Made by a program: the position numbers and the translations under genes
Notes under the pieces: model-generated
Database searches by the model: none
What the model saw: only the letters and a program-made list of their open reading frames with translations
Told to the model about the DNA's origin: nothing
Part shown: positions 49,630 to 59,058 of the stretch, piece by piece
How positions within the stretch are numbered: position 1 is the stretch's first letter
Layout of the letters: each line of letters opens with the position of its first letter
Assembly (NCBI GenBank): GCA_963842125.1
Contig: CAWJFE010000005.1
Span: forward strand, 1,302,001-1,366,000
Length of the DNA stretch: 64,000 nucleotides
DNA from: CAWCWK01 sp963842125
GTDB taxonomy: Bacteria; Pseudomonadota; Alphaproteobacteria; Rhizobiales; CAWCWK01
Direction of reading: 5' to 3'

Positions 49630-49743
49630 AGATGTTTCCGATTCTCATGCCGCTGCGCTTCGTGCGTGGCGGCCCGCTGCATTGTTAACGATGCCATCCC
49701 GCGCAGTCACGGGGCATTCGCCGCTTTTCCTGCCACGATTGCG

Positions 49744-51186
49744 CTATGCGGCTCTCCGAAGGGCGAGGAGGACGCTGATGAAGCTGACGAGCTCGAGCCG
49801 GCCGAGCACCATTCCGAAGATGAGAGTGATCTTGGCGACGTTGGGCATGGCGGCATAGGTCGGCCATCCGCCAGCATCCGGCCAGGCGAGAGTGTAGATG
49901 GGACCGACATTCGAGAGCGCGGCCAAGGCGGCCATGAAGGCGCCTTCGGCGGCGGGATGCGTCCAGGCGAGAATGGCCGTCAGGCCAGTCAGTGTGAGTA
50001 GGAAGAGCGCGAAATAGCTCCAGACCGACGACATGAGCCCCGGATCGAAATCGTGGCTGCCGAACCGACGGCTCAGCACTGCGTGCGGGTGGACGAGGCC
50101 GCGAAGCTCTCGTCCGCATTGCGTCAACATCGCCCCTATTCGGTAGAGCTTGAGGCCGCCAGCCGTAGAGAAGCTGCCGCCTCCGGCTAGCGTGAGGGCG
50201 ATAACGAGCGCGATGGGAACGCTTGCGACGAGACCGACGCGCGACTCGAACCCCGTTGTGGACACGAGCGAGGCGCCCATGAAGAACCCTTCGCGGAGCG
50301 CCTGGCCGACATCCGTGCCGAGGAGGATGCCCTGGTAGGCGTAGACGAGCCCGATGGAGAGGGTGAGCGCGAAGACGAGATAGCTTTCGCGATGCCGGTT
50401 CAGAAGGCGCGCCTCCCCCGAGGCGAGCATCCGATGCCAGAGAATACTGGTCGCGCCATAGAGCATGAAGAACGCGAGCACCGGTTCCACGAGAACCGAG
50501 CGGTAGCCAGACAGTCCGCCATCGCGGGGTGTCATGCCGCCGGTCGAAACCGTCGAAAAGGCGAGGCAGAGCGCGTCGAACGCCGGCACGTTCGCGACGA
50601 GGAGGAGGAGGACGCAGGCAAGCGTCATGCCTCCATAGAGCGGCAGTATGCCGCCCATAACCGTACGGGTTCGCTGCGCAGCGGTTGGGCGGACGTGGTC
50701 GATCATTCGCAGCAGTGTAGTCGGCAGCCCCCCTACCCCGGTCGGCGCCAGCAGAAGAATGATGGTCATCAGCGTTGCGAGCCCGCCGAGCCATTGAAGC
50801 GCGGCCTGCCAGAAGACGATGCCGCGCGGCAGCGACGCCGTCGTCGCCGCGAGGCTCGCTCCCGTCGTCGTGAAGGCGGAGACCGATTGGAAATAGGCAT
50901 CAACGGGCGCAAAGCCGGCGCCCGTGAACGGCAAGGCGGCGAGGAGCGGAAAGCCGAACCAGACGAGGACAGCCAGCGTCAGCGCCTCGCGACGCCGCAT
51001 GCGTCTGTCCTGATCTCGCAACGTAAAGGCCAGCGCACCCGAGAAGAAGCCGATGAGAAGCGCGGACACGGTGAAGACGAGGAGGAGCGCTTGCTCCCCA
51101 TAGGTGCCCGCCACGAGAGCGGCCGGGATCATCGCCAGCGCCAGAATTCCCAGCAACTGCGCGAAGATGCGGACGGAAACGAGCAC
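49744..51186 (-). CDS. trkH: Potassium uptake protein TrkH (membrane subunit)
   Basis: Ion-conducting subunit of the Trk potassium importer, 480 residues with about ten hydrophobic helices and four pore-loop repeats. Selectivity segments of the TTGAS type are visible (SAFTTTGASLAA near the N-terminal third, STVSTGGMTPRDGG, SLVSTTGFESRVG, ALSNVGPIYT). It starts 4 bases after the trkA stop, so the gating and pore subunits are expressed together. Its position between ntrX and hfq is seen in several alphaproteobacteria. Confidence 0.92.
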   Translation of the reverse strand: MLVSVRIFAQLLGILALAMIPAALVAGTYGEQALLLVFTVSALLIGFFSGALAFTLRDQDRRMRRREALTLAVLVWFGFPLLAALPFTGAGFAPVDAYFQSVSAFTTTGASLAATTASLPRGIVFWQAALQWLGGLATLMTIILLLAPTGVGGLPTTLLRMIDHVRPTAAQRTRTVMGGILPLYGGMTLACVLLLLVANVPAFDALCLAFSTVSTGGMTPRDGGLSGYRSVLVEPVLAFFMLYGATSILWHRMLASGEARLLNRHRESYLVFALTLSIGLVYAYQGILLGTDVGQALREGFFMGASLVSTTGFESRVGLVASVPIALVIALTLAGGGSFSTAGGLKLYRIGAMLTQCGRELRGLVHPHAVLSRRFGSHDFDPGLMSSVWSYFALFLLTLTGLTAILAWTHPAAEGAFMAALAALSNVGPIYTLAWPDAGGWPTYAAMPNVAKITLIFGMVLGRLELVSFISVLLALRRAA

Positions 51187-51190
51187 AGGT

Positions 51191-52567
51191 CTAGAAGAAG
51201 TCGATGCTGACGCGGAAGAGCTGTTCGACTTCCCGCACCCGCTCGGCCATCGCGAAGACGACGACCCTGTCCTTCGCCTTCACCCGTGTGTCGCCATCGG
51301 GGAAGATGACCGCGCCGTCGCGGTAGATGGCGCCGATCTTGATACCGTCGGATAGCGCCACATCGCGCAAGGGGCGGTCGACGAGCGGTGACGTGCTGAG
51401 CGCTTCGGCCTCGATGATCTCCGCTGCACCCTCCTGCACGGCATAAACACCGCTGATACGTCCGCGGCGAACGTGCTGAAGGACGCGGCTGATGGTCACC
51501 GCGCGCGGATCGACATAGGCATCGATGCCGAGGGCGCGGGTGAAGGCCGGGTAGCCGCTATTATTGATGAGGCAAAGGTTGCGCGTACTGCCGAGCTTCT
51601 TGGCCATGATGCAGGAGAGGATGTTCACCTCGTCATCGTTGGTGAGCGCGATCGTGGTGTGGGCCTCATCGACGTCCGCTTCCCGGAGGATGTCCTCATT
51701 GAGTGCGCTGCCGTTGAGAACGATCGTCCGGCGCAGCCTGTCGGCAATCTCGACGGCCCGGTCCTTCGAGCTTTCGATGATGCGGATGCGGGCACGACTG
51801 TTGCGGCGCTCCAATTCGCGCGCGACGTAGAAACCGATATTGCCGCCACCCGCGATCACGACGCGGGTCGCCTGCTTTTCCTCGTGTCCGAAGAGGTGGA
51901 GAACGCGTGCGATCTGACTGCGTTCGACCGCGACGTACACTTCGTCGCCCTCCAGCATGGCGTCGTCAGCCTTGGGAACGAAGAGGTTGCGCTCGCGCGA
52001 GATGCCGAGAACGACCGAGGCGAGGTCGGGGAAGAGTTCGGTCAATTGCCGCAGCGGCGTGTCGATGATCGGGCAGTTCTCGTCGCAGGTCACGCCCATG
52101 ACGACGAGCGTGTCCTCCGCGAACGTCATCACGTCGAAAGCGCCCGGCAACGCGAGGCGCCGCAGGACCATTTCGCCGACTTCCAGCTCCGGCGAGATGA
52201 TGACGTCGATCGGCATGTGATCGCGACTGAAGAGATCGCCGTAATGGGCGCGAAGATAGCTTTGCGCCCTCACCCGCGCGACCTTGGTCGGCACGCTGAA
52301 GAGCGAGTGCGCGACCTGACAGGCGATCATGTTCACTTCGTCCGAGAACGTAACGGCGATGAGCATCTCCGCATCCTCGGCGCCGGCCTGCGCCAGCACG
52401 TCCGGATAGGCGCCGTTGCCTACGAAGCCGCGCACGTCGAGACTATCGGAGATCGCCTGGATAAGGCGTGGGCTGGTGTCGATGACCGAGACGTCGTTGT
52501 CCTCGGCGGCCAACCGCTCGGCGATGCCGAACCCGACCTGCCCTGCCCCGCAGATGACTACCCGCAT
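51191..52567 (-). CDS. trkA: Trk potassium transporter gating subunit TrkA
   Basis: Peripheral NAD-binding regulator of TrkH, 458 residues. Two RCK units are visible: the first Rossmann motif is GAGQVGFGIAERLA at 7-20, the second AGGGNIGFYVAREL near 240; each is followed by a TrkA_C domain (DVMTFAEDTLVVMG and the C-terminal KAKDRVVVFAMAE). The ATG at 52567 lies three bases downstream of a large inverted repeat that occupies the place of the ribosome binding site. Confidence 0.94.
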   Translation of the reverse strand: MRVVICGAGQVGFGIAERLAAEDNDVSVIDTSPRLIQAISDSLDVRGFVGNGAYPDVLAQAGAEDAEMLIAVTFSDEVNMIACQVAHSLFSVPTKVARVRAQSYLRAHYGDLFSRDHMPIDVIISPELEVGEMVLRRLALPGAFDVMTFAEDTLVVMGVTCDENCPIIDTPLRQLTELFPDLASVVLGISRERNLFVPKADDAMLEGDEVYVAVERSQIARVLHLFGHEEKQATRVVIAGGGNIGFYVARELERRNSRARIRIIESSKDRAVEIADRLRRTIVLNGSALNEDILREADVDEAHTTIALTNDDEVNILSCIMAKKLGSTRNLCLINNSGYPAFTRALGIDAYVDPRAVTISRVLQHVRRGRISGVYAVQEGAAEIIEAEALSTSPLVDRPLRDVALSDGIKIGAIYRDGAVIFPDGDTRVKAKDRVVVFAMAERVREVEQLFRVSIDFF

Positions 52568-52569
52568 GT

Positions 52570-52601
52570 GTAAACCGTTCGATCCATATCGGACGGTTTA
52601 C
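52570..52601 (-). promoter_or_regulatory. 32-bp inverted repeat abutting the trkA start codon
   Basis: Arms GTAAACCGT and ACGGTTTAC are perfect and continue inward with CGAT/ATCG after one mismatch, leaving a 4-base centre CCAT. On the minus-strand mRNA the hairpin ends two bases before the trkA ATG and covers the whole region where a Shine-Dalgarno should be; none is visible outside it. It may be an operator for a dimeric regulator, a translation-controlling hairpin, or a terminator after ntrX (no U run follows). Confidence 0.55.
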
Positions 52602-52664
52602 TCCCGGAACCTCGTGACGCGAAGGGCAAGTCTGCAACAGGCGGCCGTTAAGCAGCCTGCGCCG

Positions 52665-54041
52665 CTAGGCCGTCGCGCCCACGCCCAGCGTCTTCAGCTT
52701 GCGATGGAGGGCGGAGCGCTCCATGCCGACGAACTCGGCCGTACGCGAGATGTTACCGCCGAAGCGATCGATTTGCGCCGTCAGATACTCGCGCTCGAAG
52801 ACCTCGCGCGCATCGCGGAGCGGCAGTGCCATCAGATGCGTGCCGTTCGCATTCGTCGGCATGGGGGGCATCGCGGAGCCTACTTCCGGCGGAAGCATAT
52901 CGGCGCTCACCGCCTCGTCGCCCTCCCCCGTCGCGAGAATCAGCAGGCGTTCCACGTTGTTGCGAAGTTGGCGGATATTGCCCGGCCAGTCATGCGATTG
53001 CAGAACGGCCAGCGCGTCCTCCCCGATCGTTCGGGAGGGCAGGCCCTGGGCGCGCGTCAATTGATCGACGAAATGCTGCACGAGGATCGGCACGTCCTCG
53101 CGGCGCTCCGCAAGCGCGGGAACGCGTAGCGGAACGACGCTCAGCCGGTGGAACAGGTCTTCCCGGAAGTGCCCTTCCGAAATCTCCTTCTCGAGATCCC
53201 GGCTCGTGGACGAAATGATCCGAACATCGACGTTCACACGGTTCGCGCCGCCGACCCTCTGGAACGCCTGATCGACGAGCACACGCAGCACCTTCGACTG
53301 CGTGTCGCGGGGCATATCGGCGATCTCGTCGATATAAAGCGTACCGCCATGCGCCTCTTCCAACGCCCCGACGCGTCGCGCCTCGCCGATCTCTCCCTCC
53401 GTTCCGAAGAGTTCGACCTCCATGCGCTCGGGCGTGATGTTGGCGGCGTTGATGACGACGAACGGTCCGCTCGCGCGGGCAGAGCCGCCATGAATCAACC
53501 TCGCCGTCAGCTCCTTGCCTGCACCGGACGGACCCGAGATCATGATACGACTATTGGTCGGCGCCACGCGGGCCACTGTCTGCCGCAGCCGGTTCGCCGC
53601 CGTCGAGGTGCCGATGAGCTCGACCGTATCGACCGAGCGGTTCTGAAGGTCCGCGACCTGCCGCTTCAACCGCTTGGCCTCCAACGCGCGCTCCGCCACG
53701 AGGACGATCCGGTCGGCTCCGAGCGGCTTCTCGATGAAGTCGTAGGCGCCGCGCTTGATGGCGGAGACGGCCGTCTCGATGTTGCCATGGCCGGAAATCA
53801 TCACGATCGGCAGATCGGGATGCTCCGCCTTGATGGCATCGAGCACCTGCAACCCGTCGAGACGACTGCCCTGTAGCCATATGTCGAGGAAGACGAGCGA
53901 GGGCTTGCGGTTCGCCACCTCCTCCAGCGCTTCCACACTGTCGCGCGCGGTGCGGGTGGAGAACCCCTCGTCTTCCAGGATCGCGGCGACAAGCTCGCGG
54001 ATATCGGGCTCGTCGTCGACGATGAGGATGTCGGTCGCCAT
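52665..54041 (-). CDS. ntrX: Nitrogen response regulator NtrX
   Basis: Partner of NtrY, 458 residues. The receiver domain has the acceptor D53 (LVFLDIWLQ); the AAA+ domain has Walker A GPSGAGKE at 170-177 and Walker B GGTLYIDEI near 232-240; the C-terminal Fis helix-turn-helix has NISRTAEFVGMERSALHRKL. The sigma-54 contact loop GAFTGA is absent: after ELFG the sequence is TEGEIGEARRVG. That is usual for alphaproteobacterial NtrX, so it probably works with sigma-70 or as a repressor. It starts 7 bases after ntrY. Confidence 0.94.
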   Translation of the reverse strand: MATDILIVDDEPDIRELVAAILEDEGFSTRTARDSVEALEEVANRKPSLVFLDIWLQGSRLDGLQVLDAIKAEHPDLPIVMISGHGNIETAVSAIKRGAYDFIEKPLGADRIVLVAERALEAKRLKRQVADLQNRSVDTVELIGTSTAANRLRQTVARVAPTNSRIMISGPSGAGKELTARLIHGGSARASGPFVVINAANITPERMEVELFGTEGEIGEARRVGALEEAHGGTLYIDEIADMPRDTQSKVLRVLVDQAFQRVGGANRVNVDVRIISSTSRDLEKEISEGHFREDLFHRLSVVPLRVPALAERREDVPILVQHFVDQLTRAQGLPSRTIGEDALAVLQSHDWPGNIRQLRNNVERLLILATGEGDEAVSADMLPPEVGSAMPPMPTNANGTHLMALPLRDAREVFEREYLTAQIDRFGGNISRTAEFVGMERSALHRKLKTLGVGATA

Positions 54042-54048
54042 ACTCTTC

Positions 54049-56289
54049 TTACACCTCTTCGGGGGTCTGCAGGCTCAGCGCGTCGTCGCCATCGGAAGCG
54101 TCGCTCGGCGCTGCGCCGGGTTTGGGGAGAACGAGGCGGACCAGTGCGCCGCCACCTTCCATTTTGGAGTCGCCGAGTTCGATTCGGCCGTCATGCTCAT
54201 CAAAGATCTTCTTCACGATGGCGAGGCCGAGGCCCGTGCCTTCGGTCCTCGTCGTGACATAGGGCTCCAGCAGCTTTTGTCGGCTCTCGCGGGGAAAACC
54301 GGGACCATTATCGCTGATCTCGACCATGAGTTCGCTGTCGGTCTGAACGAGCGCGACCGCGATCCTGCCGCCATCCGACCGTTTGGCCTTGACGGCCTCG
54401 CCAGCGTTCTTGACGATGTTCGTGATCGCCTGCGTGATGAGCCGCCGGTCGATCTGCGCTAGGACCGGGTGCGCCGGGACGTCGATGTCATACGTCAGAT
54501 CGGTGTTAGCCATCCGTTGCAGGAAGGTGGCCTGCTTGACCGTTTCCGCCAGATCGCCCTCTTCCGGCTGCGCTTTCGGCATCCGGGCGAAAGAGGCGAA
54601 CTCGTCGACCATCCGGCCGATATCCTCGACCTGCCGCACGATGGTCTGCGTGCATTGCTCGAAGATCTCGCGATCCTCGACGATGACCTTACCGTATTTC
54701 CGACGCAGCCTCTCGGCCGAGAGACGGATAGGCGTCAGCGGGTTCTTGATCTCGTGCGCAATGCGGCGCGCGACATCGGCCCAGGCGGACGTGCGCTGGG
54801 CTGCGACGAGATCGGTGATGTCGTCCAGCGTTACAACCGTCCCGCTGGCGCTCCCGCGCTCTCGGGCGACACGAACGTTGAGCGTGCGCTCCGCGCCCCT
54901 GCGGCGCAGGACGAGCTGACCTTGACTGATCCGCCCCGCCTTACGCTCGATCTCCTTGAGGAGCGGGGTAAGTTCGGGCGCCACTTTGATGACGGGTTGG
55001 CCGAGAATGTCCTTCGCGCGAGCGCCGAGCATGTCGAGAACCGGCCGGTTCGCCAGCGTGATCTCACCGCGCCGGTTCACGCCGATCACGCCTGCGGTCA
55101 CACCGGAGAGAACGGCTTCGGTGAAGCGGCGCCGACGATCGCTCATCGCATTGGCTTCGAGGAGAGCCGTCCGCTGGCCTTGCAGATCCTCGACCATCGT
55201 ATTGAACGTCTGGCCGAGCCGCGCGAGGTCGCCCTGATTCTGCGCGACCGGCACGCGCACATCGAAATCGCCCTTCGAGATCGCATCAGCCGCATGGCCG
55301 AGTTGGCGGACAGGCGAGACGATCTGGTTCGCGAAAGCGAGCCCGAGCCAGATCGCGCAGGCAAGGACGATGAGCGCGAGACAGAGATACATCAGTCCGA
55401 AAGCGACCTGTACACCCGTTCGACCCTGCTCCAGCGCCGCATACTCGGCCGTGCCCTCCTCCGCGCGCCTCATATGGTTGAGGACGCGCTGATCGATCGG
55501 GCGGACGAGATAGAGGAACAGGTCGGGCAGGTTCGGCAGACCGATGACGCCGCCTACGAGGTCGCTATTGCCGGGCGCGATCATCACGGGGTTCTCGGCC
55601 GTGGCTTTCTCCAGCGCCTCCGTCGGCGGGCCGGGGAAGTCCCGCTCCGTATCGATGCCGCTGCGCATCATCAGCTCGCCGTCAGCGCGGACGATGAAGG
55701 CGCCGGGCGTCGAGCGAAGCGCGCTCTGCGTCGTCAGGAGCCGCTGAAAGCCCTCGCGGTCCTCGTCGTAGAGGGCGCCCGCGCGGTTGATGTCGTTGGC
55801 CATCGCGATCATCTCGCCGCGCAGCGTTCGTGCGTGCTCGTTGAGATAGGCCTGGGCGACGGTGATCGATTCGCCGATGATCGTGCGCGTTCGCTCGGAG
55901 AACCAGCGGTCCAGCCCCTGGCTGAGCGTGATGACGGCGACAATCGCGACGACGATAGCCGGAACCACCGCCATGCCGCTGAAGAGCCCGACCATCTGCG
56001 CGTGAAGGCGGGCTCCGATCCGTCCCGCACGCCACGCAAGCCAAAGACGCCGAACGTCCACCGCGATGAACGCACCGAGGATCAAGACGAAGAAGAGGTT
56101 CGTGAGAAGCGCAGCCGTCGTGATCGTCGTCGTCGGTACGATCGGCGTCAGTCCGGTGAGGACGAGGAATGTCGCCACGCCCGACAGAAGCGCCAGCGCC
56201 ATGGCGGCCAAACCGGCATAGCGCACACGGGTCGTCCGCACGGATGGCGCCGCCAGCCTCGCCTCGACATCAGTGGCCGACATGGCCAT
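54049..56289 (-). CDS. ntrY: Nitrogen sensor histidine kinase NtrY
   Basis: Membrane sensor kinase of 746 residues. About four hydrophobic segments in the first 330 residues enclose a periplasmic region, then a HAMP domain (QIVSPVRQLGHAADAISKGDFDVRV), a PAS domain (GVTAGVIGVNRRGEITLANR), the H-box RIAHEIKNPLTPIRL near residue 510, and the ATPase with NIVKNAGEA, EISDNGPGFP and TEGTGLGLAIVKK. The start is the ATG at 56289; a second ATG six bases later is equally possible. A 97-base gap separates it from ntrC. Confidence 0.95.
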   Translation of the reverse strand: MAMSATDVEARLAAPSVRTTRVRYAGLAAMALALLSGVATFLVLTGLTPIVPTTTITTAALLTNLFFVLILGAFIAVDVRRLWLAWRAGRIGARLHAQMVGLFSGMAVVPAIVVAIVAVITLSQGLDRWFSERTRTIIGESITVAQAYLNEHARTLRGEMIAMANDINRAGALYDEDREGFQRLLTTQSALRSTPGAFIVRADGELMMRSGIDTERDFPGPPTEALEKATAENPVMIAPGNSDLVGGVIGLPNLPDLFLYLVRPIDQRVLNHMRRAEEGTAEYAALEQGRTGVQVAFGLMYLCLALIVLACAIWLGLAFANQIVSPVRQLGHAADAISKGDFDVRVPVAQNQGDLARLGQTFNTMVEDLQGQRTALLEANAMSDRRRRFTEAVLSGVTAGVIGVNRRGEITLANRPVLDMLGARAKDILGQPVIKVAPELTPLLKEIERKAGRISQGQLVLRRRGAERTLNVRVARERGSASGTVVTLDDITDLVAAQRTSAWADVARRIAHEIKNPLTPIRLSAERLRRKYGKVIVEDREIFEQCTQTIVRQVEDIGRMVDEFASFARMPKAQPEEGDLAETVKQATFLQRMANTDLTYDIDVPAHPVLAQIDRRLITQAITNIVKNAGEAVKAKRSDGGRIAVALVQTDSELMVEISDNGPGFPRESRQKLLEPYVTTRTEGTGLGLAIVKKIFDEHDGRIELGDSKMEGGGALVRLVLPKPGAAPSDASDGDDALSLQTPEEV

Positions 56290-56386
56290 TGCCCGCTCCC
56301 ACGCTACAACTCACTGTTGCCGATGAGCTACATGTGTGTTGTGGCGGCCTCATGACTGAAATGGGGCCAATCGTTGCGAGGCGACG

Positions 56387-57820
56387 CTAACGGGGCATCC
56401 TGGTGATGACGACGTCGAGATCGCGGATCTTCTTGCGCAGCGTGTTGCGATTCACGCCCAGCAACTCGGCGGCCCGTATCTGATTGCCTCGCGTTGCGGC
56501 CAAAGCGGCGGCGATGAGCGGCGTCTCCACCTCGCGCAAGACGCGATGGTAGAGGCCAGGCGGCGGTAGCCGATCGTCGAAGCCGGCGAAATAGCTCTGC
56601 AAGTGACGTTCGACGCTCTCGCTAAGGTTCGCGGCGGCGCCGTTGACCGGCAGGCTCGGTGACGGCGCGTGATCGGTCAGTTCGGTATCGACCAGCGTGC
56701 CGGATATCGAATCCTGCGGATGGAGGGCGACCAGACGCCGCACCATATTCTCGAGCTCGCGGACATTGCCTGGCCAGGGATGCCGCTTGAGCCGCTCCAT
56801 CGCGTCGTGCTCGAAATGCTTCGGCGGCAGACCTTCCGACTGCGCCTTGCCGAGGAAGTGGCGGACGAGATCCGGCAGGTCCTCCAAGCGATCGCGCAAG
56901 GGCGGAATGCGAAGGGGAACGACGTTGAGACGGTAGAAGAGGTCCTCCCGGAACAGCCCCTGATTGATGAGCTGCTGCAGGTTCTTGTTGGTCGCCGCGA
57001 TGATGCGGACGTCGGACCGGATGGGTGTGCGGCCGCCGACGGCGGTGTACTCACCCTGTTGAAGCACCCGGAGGAGCCGCGTCTGCACTTCGAGGGGCAT
57101 ATCGCCGATCTCGTCGAGGAAGAGCGTGCCGCCTTCCGCCTGCTCGAACCGTCCGACCTCGCGCATGACGCCCTCCCCGCCGCCCTCGGCGCCGAAGAGT
57201 TCGGTCTCGATCATGTCCTTGGGGATGGCGGCCATGTTGATGGCGACGAACGAGCCGTTGGCGCGGCGCCCGTAGTCGTGAAGCGCGCGTGCGACAAGTT
57301 CCTTGCCGGTGCCCGATTCACCGACGACCATCACGGTCAGATCCGTCTGCATCAGCCGCGCGATCATCCGGTAGATGTCCTGCATCGGCGCCGAGCGTCC
57401 GACGAGTGGGATACCGTTCTGCGGCTCGGTCTTCGTCTTGTCCCCAGCGCTGCGCGGCTCCGCGAGCGCCCGGCCGACGACCCCGATAAGTTCCTTGAGA
57501 TCGAAGGGCTTGGGCAGATATTCGTAGGCCCCGCGTTCGGACGCACGTATGGCCGTCATGAACGTGTTCTGCGCACTCATGACGATGATCGGCAGATCGG
57601 GGCGCGCCGTTTTCATACGCGGCAGTAGGTCGAACGCATTCTCGTCCGGCATCACCACATCGGTGATGACGAGGTCGCCGTCGCCCTGGCTCACCCAGTT
57701 CCACAACGTCGCGGCGTTGCCTGTCGCGCGGACGCGATAGCCGGCCCGACCGAGCGCCTGGTTGAGGACGGTGCGGATGGCGGCGTCGTCGTCGGCGACA
57801 AGCACGGTTCCCGTCGGCAT
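56387..57820 (-). CDS. ntrC: Nitrogen regulator NtrC lacking the GAFTGA motif
   Basis: Response regulator of 477 residues. The receiver has D54 (LVITDVVMPDE) and K104; the AAA+ domain has Walker A GESGTGKE at 167-174 and Walker B GGTLFLDEIGD near 230-240; the C-terminal Fis helix-turn-helix is NQIRAAELLGVNRNTLRKK. The GAFTGA loop needed to touch sigma-54 is replaced: ELFG (207-210) is followed by AEGGGEGVMREVG and then RFEQAEGG. Rhodobacter capsulatus NtrC is the characterised case of such a protein and activates sigma-70 polymerase. It overlaps ntrB by one base. Confidence 0.95.
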   Translation of the reverse strand: MPTGTVLVADDDAAIRTVLNQALGRAGYRVRATGNAATLWNWVSQGDGDLVITDVVMPDENAFDLLPRMKTARPDLPIIVMSAQNTFMTAIRASERGAYEYLPKPFDLKELIGVVGRALAEPRSAGDKTKTEPQNGIPLVGRSAPMQDIYRMIARLMQTDLTVMVVGESGTGKELVARALHDYGRRANGSFVAINMAAIPKDMIETELFGAEGGGEGVMREVGRFEQAEGGTLFLDEIGDMPLEVQTRLLRVLQQGEYTAVGGRTPIRSDVRIIAATNKNLQQLINQGLFREDLFYRLNVVPLRIPPLRDRLEDLPDLVRHFLGKAQSEGLPPKHFEHDAMERLKRHPWPGNVRELENMVRRLVALHPQDSISGTLVDTELTDHAPSPSLPVNGAAANLSESVERHLQSYFAGFDDRLPPPGLYHRVLREVETPLIAAALAATRGNQIRAAELLGVNRNTLRKKIRDLDVVITRMPR

Positions 57821-59001
57821 CAGGGCGTCTCCTCGGAGTTCGGTGCGAAGATGTGTGGTGAGCTGGCGGCGTCATCTCCTGCCGGCGACCTCGATGTTTG
57901 AGGTGGGCTCCAGGGCAGAAGGACGCGAACCGATGTGCCTGGACCGGACCCGTCGATATCGACGATGCCGCCATGATCGGCGATATATTTGGCGACGAGA
58001 GCCAACCCGAGCCCGCTGCCGCTCTCCTTCGTGGTCACGAACGCATCGAAGAGATGAGGCCGAATGTCCGCCGGGATGCCCGGCCCGTTGTCACGCACCG
58101 TCACCTCCATCGGCATGTTGATGACGGTGTCCGTGCCCGGCACCTTGAGCCGGATGCCGGGCTTGAAGGCGGTCTGGAGAACGATCTCGCGACTGTTCCG
58201 CTTGCCGAGCGCTTCGGCTGCGTTCTTCACGAGATTGAGGAAGACTTGGATCAGGCGATCCTCATTGCCCTTCAGCAACGGTAGGGACGGATCGTAGTCC
58301 TCGACGATGCGGATGTCGGACGCGAAGCCGGCATTCGCCAGCGTTCTCACCCGGCTCAGGATCTCGTGGATGTTGATGTCCGTCTGCGGCATCGGCCGCT
58401 CGTCGCCGAAGACCTCCATCCGCTCTACCAGCTGGACGATGCGGTCGGTTTCGTCGCGGATCAGGTAGGTTAGCGGGCGATCTGCAGGCCCGACCGACTG
58501 CTCCAGTAGCTGGGCGGCGCCGCGAATGCCGGAGAGCGGGTTCTTGATCTCGTGCGCCAGCATGGCCGCCAGCCCGACGACGCTTCGCGCGGAACCACGG
58601 CTCGTCAGCTGATGGTCGATTCGCTCCGCCATGCCGCGCGGTTGGAGAAGCAGCATGACACCGCCATCGAGGTCGGTGCTGCCATTGCCATAGATGTCGA
58701 CGACCTTGTTCGATCCGATCTTCGGCGAGCCGAGGTCTACCTTGTACTCCGTGATCGAGACACCTTGCTCGCGCACGCGCGGCACGAGCGAAAGGAGCGG
58801 CGAGCCGAACGGCACCAACTGCGAAAGCGGCTGGCCGCGCGCGACCTTTACGCTGACCTGGAAGAAATGCTCTCCGGCGCTGTTCAGCCAATAGAGCACG
58901 TCCTCGCCATCCACCAGCAGGACGGGGTGGGGTAGGCTGTTCAACATGCCTTCCGCGAAGCGATCGATTCCAGTAGAACCGGCTCTGTGTTCCGAGGCCA
59001 C
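57820..59001 (-). CDS. ntrB: Nitrogen sensor kinase NtrB
   Basis: Soluble PAS-histidine kinase/phosphatase of 393 residues that controls NtrC in response to PII. A PAS domain occupies about 15-120 (LNSLPHPVLLVDGEDVLYWLN). The H-box is LAHEIKNPLSGIRGAAQLL near 150, with N-box NLVKNAAEAL, G1 RDNGPGIP and G2 ESGSGLGLALV. The start chosen is the GTG at 59001, which has an excellent AGGAGGG ribosome binding site. The open frame runs much further upstream to 59862, but that part is opposite ispDF and has no kinase features. Confidence 0.95.
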   Translation of the reverse strand: MASEHRAGSTGIDRFAEGMLNSLPHPVLLVDGEDVLYWLNSAGEHFFQVSVKVARGQPLSQLVPFGSPLLSLVPRVREQGVSITEYKVDLGSPKIGSNKVVDIYGNGSTDLDGGVMLLLQPRGMAERIDHQLTSRGSARSVVGLAAMLAHEIKNPLSGIRGAAQLLEQSVGPADRPLTYLIRDETDRIVQLVERMEVFGDERPMPQTDINIHEILSRVRTLANAGFASDIRIVEDYDPSLPLLKGNEDRLIQVFLNLVKNAAEALGKRNSREIVLQTAFKPGIRLKVPGTDTVINMPMEVTVRDNGPGIPADIRPHLFDAFVTTKESGSGLGLALVAKYIADHGGIVDIDGSGPGTSVRVLLPWSPPQTSRSPAGDDAASSPHIFAPNSEETP

Positions 59002-59058
59002 AGACCCTCCTGCACAACATGTGGTCAAATCGCTTGCCTGCCTGCATACTAGACAGGG

